Below, piece by piece: positions 33,065-38,070 of a stretch of DNA of 38,070 bases. Origin of the DNA: Microcaldota archaeon (lineage in GTDB: Archaea; Micrarchaeota; Micrarchaeia; Burarchaeales; JAKAKT01). Under the pieces are notes generated by a model that was not told the DNA's origin, did no database searches, and was given only the letters and a program-made list of their open reading frames with translations. The DNA is taken from positions 1 to 38,070 of the forward strand of contig JAKAKT010000092.1 of NCBI GenBank assembly GCA_021813385.1, in the 5' to 3' direction. A program made the translations under genes and the position numbers. The stretch's first letter is position 1, and each line of letters starts with the position of its first letter.

Positions 33065-33092
33065 CTACGGATTGCATTTTTGTAGTCACCTC
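33058..33092 (+). terminator. Inverted repeat spanning the Fic stop codon
   Basis: GAGGTGACTAC (33058-33068) and GTAGTCACCTC (33082-33092) are perfect 11-base arms around a 13-base loop ending in TTTTT. The Fic TGA lies in the left arm. The right arm plus TT before it (TTGTAGTCACCT) repeats the promoter operator sequence exactly. It may terminate transcription, bind the same regulator, or mark a recombination site. Confidence 0.5.
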
Positions 33093-33102
33093 CCTCGACT
33101 AG

Positions 33103-33165
33103 GGCGCTAGTATAAAGAGAAAAAGCGCCGGGAGAGCAGGTCCGACGACGAAGCGCGAGCGTCTT
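33103..33165 (+). repeat. Interspersed repeat, copy C
   Basis: Stem GGCGCT (33103-33108) and AGCGCC (33124-33129) encloses AGTATAAAGAGAAAA, followed by GGGAGAGCAGG. It lies between Fic and the integrase. The second hairpin seen in copies A and B is replaced by other sequence. Confidence 0.6.
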
Positions 33166-33180
33166 ATTTTGAGTACAGAA

Positions 33181-33196
33181 ATGCCGAATTCGGCAT
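33181..33196. promoter_or_regulatory. Perfect 16-bp palindrome in the integrase promoter
   Basis: ATGCCGAATTCGGCAT is its own reverse complement. It overlaps the start of a TATA-like GCATAAAAAC (33193-33202), about 38 bases before the integrase ATG. This is the position of a repressor operator. Confidence 0.6.
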
Positions 33197-33233
33197 AAAA
33201 ACATAAATTCACTTGTGGCGGAGAATTGAGACC

Positions 33234-34430
33234 ATGAGAGATGGAAAAAGCCACGACGAAAATGTGGATGGGAATCTGAAGAGGGTGAGAGAGGACCCGG
33301 AGATCTGCGAGGAGAACAAGAAGCTCATCTCCGATTTCGCAGACAAGAATTTTGCGGATGGATTGTCGAAAACGAGAATCTGCAAAGTTACCTATACCCT
33401 GAGATACCTCGCACGGTACCTGGGGAAGCCTTTCCCGACTGCGACGAAAATGGACATTCAGAACGTTGTTGCGAAGATAGAACGCAACGAGAGGTATTCC
33501 GAGTGGACCAAATACGACTTCAAGATAATTATGAGGAAATTCTACAAGTGGGTCGGCGGGAACGACGAGGTTTATCCAGAAATGGTGAAGTGGGTCAAGC
33601 CGAAGCTGAAGAATGGCAAGAAGATACTCCCAGAGAACATCCTGACTGAGGAAGAAGTCAAGAAGATGGCGGAGTTCGCCGAACACCCGCGGGACAAGGC
33701 GTTTGTGATAGCCCTCTATGAAAGCGGATGCAGGATAGGAGAAATCATTCCCCTGAAGCTCGGAAACGTGCAGTTCGACCAATACGGCGCTGTTTTGAGA
33801 GTCTCGGGCAAAACTGGTGACAGGAGGGTCCGAGTCGTAGCTTCATCCCCACTCCTGGCTAGCTGGATGGATATACACCCGGACAGGAGCAACCCAGAAG
33901 CGCCTTTGTGGGCGGGCCGCACTAAACGATTTTCAAGGGATAATTTCGGGTATCAGGCTGCCATGAAGAAGGTCAAGAGAATGGCCGTTCAAGCTGGAAT
34001 CAAGCGGAGAATTTATCCCCACCTGTTCCGGCACTCCCGAGCAACGGCGCTGGCGACGAAATTGACAGAAGCCCAGATGAAGGAGCACTTTGGATGGGTG
34101 CAGAGTTCAGATATGGCTTCCGTGTATGTGCATCTCTCTGGAAGGGATGTAGATGAGGCACTCTTGAGAACCTACGGGATAAAGATAGGTGAAGAAAAGA
34201 AGGAAGAGACATTGAAACCGAAGACCTGCCCTAGATGCAACGCGATAAGCTCGCCAATCTCAAAGTTCTGCAATAAGTGCGGTTTTGTCCTTGGCGCGGA
34301 AGTTGCTTATGAGATAGAAGACGAGCGCAAGAAATCCGATACCTTGATGAACAGGTTAATGGAGGACCCCGATTTCAAGAAGTTAATGCTTGAGAAGATT
34401 GCAGGGTTGGGGCTTGAAGACAAGCTGTAA
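33234..34430 (+). CDS. Tyrosine recombinase / integrase with C-terminal zinc ribbon
   Basis: A 398-residue integrase. The N-terminal SAM-like core-binding domain covers about residues 25-115. Catalytic residues are Arg167 (ESGCRIGEI), Lys193 (SGKTGD), His263-x-x-Arg266 (YPHLFRHSRA), Trp288 (FGWVQ) and the nucleophile Tyr298 (SVYVHLSG). A zinc ribbon (CPRC, CNKC; about 332-349) and a charged tail follow, an arrangement seen in archaeal element integrases. ATG 33234 is chosen over TTG 33213. It carries the machinery to move or invert DNA between sites, probably those in the flanking repeats. Confidence 0.93.
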   Translation: MRDGKSHDENVDGNLKRVREDPEICEENKKLISDFADKNFADGLSKTRICKVTYTLRYLARYLGKPFPTATKMDIQNVVAKIERNERYSEWTKYDFKIIMRKFYKWVGGNDEVYPEMVKWVKPKLKNGKKILPENILTEEEVKKMAEFAEHPRDKAFVIALYESGCRIGEIIPLKLGNVQFDQYGAVLRVSGKTGDRRVRVVASSPLLASWMDIHPDRSNPEAPLWAGRTKRFSRDNFGYQAAMKKVKRMAVQAGIKRRIYPHLFRHSRATALATKLTEAQMKEHFGWVQSSDMASVYVHLSGRDVDEALLRTYGIKIGEEKKEETLKPKTCPRCNAISSPISKFCNKCGFVLGAEVAYEIEDERKKSDTLMNRLMEDPDFKKLMLEKIAGLGLEDKL

Positions 34431-34436
34431 GTATTC

Positions 34437-34451
34437 GTTTTTTGTTTTTTT
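34437..34451 (+). terminator. T-rich terminator after the integrase
   Basis: Two runs of T (six and seven) directly follow the integrase stop, the usual form of archaeal termination. Confidence 0.6.
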
Positions 34452-34462
34452 CGCAGATGTTT

Positions 34463-34587
34463 TACGCAGCTCAAAAAGCTGCGTAGTGAAAACACGAGCT
34501 GCGTAAGCTCACGTCGAAGAGAAAATCGCAGCTTTTTCTTCAGTTTTCGCAGGAATTAGCGCCTAATTCTTCATTTTTGACGCAGCT
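34463..34587. repeat. Cluster of ACGCAGCT inverted repeats beside the integrase
   Basis: The motif ACGCAGCT or its complement AGCTGCGT occurs at 34464-34471, 34477-34484, 34497-34504, and 34580-34587, with a variant TCGCAGCT at 34526-34533. The first two form a 9-bp hairpin (TACGCAGCT/AGCTGCGTA) with a five-base loop. GAATTAG-CGC-CTAATTC lies among them at about 34553-34569. This is the only notable content of the 34431-34635 gap. It could be the element's attachment site or accessory protein-binding arms. Confidence 0.55.
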
Positions 34588-34635
34588 TTCAGCACTGGAA
34601 TATAGTTATTATCTGACTGAAGATGTTTGACTGAT

Positions 34636-35697
34636 TCATTTATTCTTTTGGTATTTTCTTTTACGTGGGTCATTCCTTCCAAAGCTCATCCAAATCTTCT
34701 TTTCTGGGTCGGCCCTGTAATATGCCGGGTTATAACCTGTTATTTTCAACGCAAAATCAATCGCTTTTCGGTAATCGCGCATTTCCCCAATGCTTTCCAT
34801 TTCCCAATCCAGCATCGGGCAAACGAGGCTTAGGATGGCTCTGCAAAGGGAACGTCTTTTCTCGTCTTTCTGTTCATGGATGGCGATTTCGTAAAAATCG
34901 AAAAAAAGGCCGGAAGTGTTGTGGATTTTTCTGGCCTGCACGCAGTTGACGGCGGCATTCCTCACCCTTCCGTCTTCATCCCTAAGAGCATCAAGCAAGA
35001 ATGAATCCGCTTTTTCAAGATTGCTTTTATCCACGGCCATATCTAGGATTATATGGTTAGCCATCCTCACGGCCATGTATCGTTCTTCCCAACTTGTTCC
35101 TTGGTAGTACGCATCGCACAACATTGAGAGTATTTTTACCTCTGTCTTTGGAGCGGATTCTAGAACCGCTTCCCTGAAGCCCTTGAGAAAAATCTCCCTT
35201 TCGTTTTTGGGAACGGCATGTATCTTCGCGAAGTATTCTTGACTTGGGTGCTTTCCCAGGGCAAGAAGCCCCCCATCGCGCAATCCCTTGATTTCGATTG
35301 ATTCCGGGTAAGCTTCGAGCAGTTTATCGATTGCCGAGAGACCCTCCTCGAACTGACCTTCGCCCAACAACGCCTCAGCCTCCTTAATCGCGTTCCCGAG
35401 TGGGCGCCCGAGCTTGGCAGTCACTTCCACGATTCTTTTGGTGTATCTCTCAATTGCTTTGTTGGCGGCTTTCTCGACGTCAATTTCCTCCTCATTGGAT
35501 TCACGCATGACATCTTGGAAGAATCTTTTGAGATCAGGTCTTTCGTCCAGTCCTCTCACTTCCCCAGTAAACGAGTTAATTTCAATAGTGTAGCCCGTAA
35601 TCCCCTTCCGGGCTGGCGCTGGCTCTTTTCCAATGCAGCATTTCTTGTATTTTTTTCCGCTTCCGCACGGACATGGGTCGTTTCTGCCTACGTCCAT
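34636..35697 (-). CDS. SEC-C motif protein with helical repeats
   Basis: A 353-residue protein from ATG 35697. It begins MDVGRNDPCPCGSGKKYKKCC, the SEC-C zinc motif (C-x-C-x(8)-C-C) known from SecA tails and many stand-alone proteins, where it is used for interaction. The remainder is all-helical with TPR/HEAT-like spacing (EAEALLGEGQFEEGLSAIDKLLEAYPE; DEDGRVRNAAVNCVQ). The upstream TTG 35736 would overlap the HNH gene, but GTGAT precedes ATG 35697. It follows the HNH nuclease gene by 26 bases and probably acts with it. The C-terminus ends with a Lys/Arg-rich tail. Confidence 0.8.
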   Translation of the reverse strand: MDVGRNDPCPCGSGKKYKKCCIGKEPAPARKGITGYTIEINSFTGEVRGLDERPDLKRFFQDVMRESNEEEIDVEKAANKAIERYTKRIVEVTAKLGRPLGNAIKEAEALLGEGQFEEGLSAIDKLLEAYPESIEIKGLRDGGLLALGKHPSQEYFAKIHAVPKNEREIFLKGFREAVLESAPKTEVKILSMLCDAYYQGTSWEERYMAVRMANHIILDMAVDKSNLEKADSFLLDALRDEDGRVRNAAVNCVQARKIHNTSGLFFDFYEIAIHEQKDEKRRSLCRAILSLVCPMLDWEMESIGEMRDYRKAIDFALKITGYNPAYYRADPEKKIWMSFGRNDPRKRKYQKNK

Positions 35698-35723
35698 AAA
35701 ATCACTAACAATCTTCAAAACAA

Positions 35724-36293
35724 TCAATCCTGCCAATCAGTAAGGCGAGTTTGCGGAGCATCAGCAATTGGTTTACTCCGGGTTTTTCCGTGGTAAACGA
35801 GCCAAGCCCCGTATGCATCGCTCTTATTTCCTCTCTTAGAGGTGATAAAAGCATACGAGTTTCTTAAATAATTCCTTTCCTGCCTGAAAGGGACTTGCTG
35901 CTTCAAGCTGAGAAAGCGAATTATCTCTTCATCATCTGCACGATTATCCCGCATCTCGCGCGTTATGCGGATTATCTCGTTCTGCGGGTATCTTGAACTC
36001 TTGTAAAGGTCAACTATCCCTAGCACCGCGCAACCATAGCCCGAGTGCTTCACCAAATTGCACATCTGGCAGACCACTTGCAGATTGCTATCCGAGTGGT
36101 TTTCCGGGTTTCCATCTATGTGGTCGATTATCTGGTATTTGTCAGAGCGATAGCCGCAATAGGCGCATGTGAAATCGTCCCGCGCAAGAATCTTCTGCCT
36201 TATCCGTTTCCATTCCTCGCTGTTGAGCCACTTTGCCTGCTTTTCTCCCCTCCATTTTTCAGGAGGCGCGAACGAAGGGTAAAGTTTTTTCAT
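35724..36293 (-). CDS. HNH endonuclease
   Basis: A 189-residue nuclease. The HNH/beta-beta-alpha-metal core lies at residues 43-83: CAYCG (zinc knuckle), IIDHIDGNPENHSDSNLQVVCQMCNLVKH, with the catalytic His in D-H, Asn in NLQ and the second CxxC. Flanking parts are an N-terminal helical SEEWKRIRQKILARDDFT and a C-terminal about 80 residues of unknown fold. HNH proteins cleave DNA. Target and control are unknown. It lies in the same orientation and just upstream of the SEC-C gene, 23 bases after the AAA ATPase gene. Confidence 0.9.
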   Translation of the reverse strand: MKKLYPSFAPPEKWRGEKQAKWLNSEEWKRIRQKILARDDFTCAYCGYRSDKYQIIDHIDGNPENHSDSNLQVVCQMCNLVKHSGYGCAVLGIVDLYKSSRYPQNEIIRITREMRDNRADDEEIIRFLSLKQQVPFRQERNYLRNSYAFITSKRGNKSDAYGAWLVYHGKTRSKPIADAPQTRLTDWQD

Positions 36294-36315
36294 GAGCCAA
36301 CCAGTAGTCTCTTCT

Positions 36316-37749
36316 TTAGCATATTATCAGGAAATACCAGAGCGGGATGTAAATTACCCTATCTTTGTAATCGAGCTTGTTCTTCGTGACGATGATTCCG
36401 AACGGACTGGAGTTCTCTTTCATGAATTCCAGGCAACTGGTTGCGTCTTCGGATTTGATGTCGTTTTGGTATTTTACCTCTACTGGAACCGTCTTTTTCG
36501 CATAAACGATCACGTTGTCCACTTCGGTTCCATTCTTCCAGTAGTAGCATTTCGAATTATACGTATCAAGATGGAACACCAGCCTAAGAAGATGGTTGCG
36601 AACGACGGTCTCGGCTATCCGCCCGACGTCCGTGTTGTCGGCAAGCGCCCGCGGTGAATATGTCCCGTTTAGCATGTTGCGGATACCGCAATCAGAGATA
36701 TAGACCTTTTTGGGGTTTCGCAACTGCTTTGCGCGGTTGTTCGCGTAAATCATGCAGGTGCTTATCAGGAAAACCTCCTCCAGGTAGTCAAGGTATTCCC
36801 CTATTGTTTCAGTCTTCATCTTCAACTTCTTCGACATGCTGTTTTCGGACAGCTGCTCAGCTGAATGGTTGCCGAGGTAGAGCAAAAGGTCCTCCATGTT
36901 CTTCGGGTTCCTAATACCGAAGACTTTCACGATGTCCTTGTAAATGACCAGTTGGATGAGGTCCCGCAGGTATTGGAGACATTTCCCATAGTCTTCCTCT
37001 TCGATAAGTTCGATGTAGCCTCCTTTTATCATGTACTCGGAGAGAATTGTTTCGATTTTGCGCTGTTTCGGGATTAACGCTGCATAAAACGTCTTCAGGT
37101 CAGAGAAGAACGACTCGGGGTCCTTTTCGTCAATCGCGTCTTTCAGTTTTTCGCGGAGCGTCAAGCTTGCATTTTCAACTTCGTTGTTCTCATCCTTGAA
37201 TTTAAGGAAATCGACGAACTTGAGCGTCATTACTGGATTCAGCAATATACGGCCTGCCAGGGATTCCGAGCTTCCGTGCTTAATGCCAGCGGAGGAAGAG
37301 CCGCTCACGACGAATTTTAACTTGTAATTCTTGTCGTAGTAGGATTTCAGCGCCTCGCTCCATTTTTCCACATGCTGGACTTCATCAAGAAAAACGTAAA
37401 CTTTAGTTGGAACATCATCCAAACTCTTCCCAAGAATGAATTTGGAGTATGTTTCGATTATCCGGCTTATCAGAACCCCTGTTTCCGCATCAAAAAGCGG
37501 CTCATCCAGTTGGGCAAAGAGTATGTTCTTGCTGGGAGTCCCTTTTTGGAGTAGGGCTTGTATCAACTGCTGCATCAGGACGGACTTCCCGACTCTTCTT
37601 GGGCCGATTATTGCGGTTATCTGCTTGTCGCTAAGGTCTTTCTGAAGCATGTAGTAATCTCTCCTCTTCTTCTCCGGGACTTTGACGGCCTTTTCCTCCC
37701 ACCAGGGGTTTTGGTTGTAGAGGATTTTCAGGAGTTCTGTCTCTTCCAT
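36316..37749 (-). CDS. AAA_14/DUF4143 family ATPase
   Basis: A 477-residue protein with a P-loop ATPase domain: Walker A GPRRVGKSVL (49-58), Walker B VYVFLDEVQH (118-126), then a sensor FVVSGSS. A DUF4143-type C-terminal domain follows, with a winged helix (GEYLDYLEEVFLI) and a restriction-endonuclease-like fold (CYYWKNGTEVDNVIV...VPVEVKY) that matches the E-x-D...E-x-K core. These ATPases are common, frequently mobile in archaea, and of unclear function. It starts at ATG 37749, apparently leaderless, with TATA ATTTATAAAC on the minus strand at about 37772-37782. Confidence 0.92.
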   Translation of the reverse strand: MEETELLKILYNQNPWWEEKAVKVPEKKRRDYYMLQKDLSDKQITAIIGPRRVGKSVLMQQLIQALLQKGTPSKNILFAQLDEPLFDAETGVLISRIIETYSKFILGKSLDDVPTKVYVFLDEVQHVEKWSEALKSYYDKNYKLKFVVSGSSSAGIKHGSSESLAGRILLNPVMTLKFVDFLKFKDENNEVENASLTLREKLKDAIDEKDPESFFSDLKTFYAALIPKQRKIETILSEYMIKGGYIELIEEEDYGKCLQYLRDLIQLVIYKDIVKVFGIRNPKNMEDLLLYLGNHSAEQLSENSMSKKLKMKTETIGEYLDYLEEVFLISTCMIYANNRAKQLRNPKKVYISDCGIRNMLNGTYSPRALADNTDVGRIAETVVRNHLLRLVFHLDTYNSKCYYWKNGTEVDNVIVYAKKTVPVEVKYQNDIKSEDATSCLEFMKENSSPFGIIVTKNKLDYKDRVIYIPLWYFLIIC

Positions 37750-37754
37750 GGTCT

Positions 37755-37830
37755 TATGTTAGAACATAGATGTTTATAAATGTTACCTTATAGAGGGTAA
37801 AAAATGCCAAGTTTTATACCTTTATAAAGG
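37755..37830. promoter_or_regulatory. Three palindromes upstream of the AAA ATPase gene
   Basis: TATGTT-AG-AACATA (37755-37768) lies between the TATA box and the ATPase ATG. TTACC...GGTAA (37783-37800) and CCTTTATAAAGG (37819-37830, perfect 12-base palindrome) lie further up; the latter two share TACCTT-ATA-AGGG. This is the make-up of a tightly controlled promoter. Between 37831 and 37995 I see only a GTGCAC direct repeat and no supportable gene. Confidence 0.5.
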
Positions 37831-37995
37831 GACAAAGATTATTGAGAAGAACTGGTTTCAGCTTGCATCTGAACGCTCAAAACCCGGAGATTTTGGGCAT
37901 ACAATGACGGATTATCGACGAGGCTCACTGGAAAGTCGCATTGTTAATTGTAGAGTGCACACACATTTGTCCTAAAATAGTGCACGAACTTATGT

Positions 37996-38038
37996 CCGCT
38001 TTCACCCACCCGTTTGGGTGGGAAAATGGTGAAAGCGG
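37996..38038 (+). promoter_or_regulatory. Long hairpin covering the ribosome binding site and start of the next gene
   Basis: Outer arms CCGCTTTCA (37996-38004) and TGAAAGCGG (38030-38038) enclose inner arms CCCACCC (38005-38011) and GGGTGGG (38016-38022) with a GTTT loop. The inner right arm is the ribosome binding site of ATG 38026, so the folded RNA would hide it. A TATA-like CCTAAAATAG at about 37970-37979 would place transcription start at the base of this hairpin. Confidence 0.6.
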
Positions 38039-38070
38039 CTATGGAAATCAGGCTCAAGTCGGTTGTTCTC
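38026..38070 (+). CDS. Start of a gene, truncated by the window edge
   Basis: ATG 38026 follows GGGTGGG by three bases and opens a frame to the edge: MVKAAMEIRLKSVVL. Only 15 residues are visible, too few to identify. Its ribosome binding site and first codons lie in the 37996-38038 hairpin. Confidence 0.45.
   Translation, partial: MVKAAMEIRLKSVVL

Noticed and set aside
29475-34587. CRISPR array from the repeated elements in the accessory island
   Set aside because: Repeats are few, differ in length and spacing, and are separated by whole genes rather than uniform spacers; no cas genes are present.
37804-37975. Short ORFs of 7 and 23 codons between the AAA ATPase and the last gene
   Set aside because: No ribosome binding site and no protein-like composition; the stretch is better read as promoter and non-coding DNA.

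Overview
The window is archaeal. The gene set includes aIF5B, the archaeal DNA primase small subunit, Trm1, archaeal-type CoaD, the Era-like GTPase/DUF2073/Zn-ribbon trio, a KaiC-like ATPase, an archaeal TrpRS, 3-hexulose-6-phosphate synthase, TrmB regulators and an exported protein with a class III (pilin-type) signal. Promoters are AT-rich TATA boxes about 25 bases upstream of starts, several apparently leaderless, and Shine-Dalgarno sites are GGTGG/GAGGTG-like. Tight packing, lipoproteins and the pilin-like signal would suit a DPANN lineage (Diapherotrites/Micrarchaeota type), but that placement is inference. I see no rRNA, tRNA or CRISPR array.

Layout. 1-3.3 kb: end of ndk, a dUTPase-family gene without an ordinary start, aIF5B, and a convergent nucleoside hydrolase. 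3.3-8.7 kb, the least conventional part of the chromosomal half: a gene distantly resembling cyclodipeptide synthases whose reading frame continues upstream of any start codon, tiny divergent ORFs, a radical SAM protein with a C-terminal auxiliary-cluster-like region, a stand-alone PEP-synthase-type nucleotide-binding protein, an unknown gene and an AbrB-ACT fusion. 8.7-26.6 kb is mostly housekeeping: GTPase trio, purB, hps, a second stand-alone PEP-synthase-type protein, hisS, DUF89, KaiC plus partner, trpS, an in-frame CoaD-pilin-like fusion, DUF357, trm1, a lipoprotein, trpB2, priS, an ACT protein and an exported Gly-rich beta protein. 26.8-29.5 kb: two tandem TrmB-type regulators and an ArsR-hemerythrin operon, with palindromic operator candidates.

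29.5-38 kb is an accessory island: two Cys-rich or PsbP-like lipoproteins, a Fic protein, a tyrosine recombinase, an HNH nuclease with a SEC-C/repeat protein, and an AAA_14/DUF4143 ATPase. Three copies of an interspersed, stem-forming repeat separate the lipoprotein pair, the Fic gene and the integrase. The Fic gene also lies between 12-bp direct repeats, and the integrase has a perfect 16-bp palindrome upstream and a field of inverted repeats downstream. The right edge starts a new gene whose ribosome binding site and start lie inside a long hairpin.

The strongest candidates for something undescribed are (i) the CDPS-like/small-ORF/radical-SAM locus at 3.3-6.2 kb, (ii) the repeat-punctuated Fic-integrase cassette arrangement, and (iii) the HNH/SEC-C module beside the integrase. 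All functions are inferred by reading the sequence; nothing was searched against a database.
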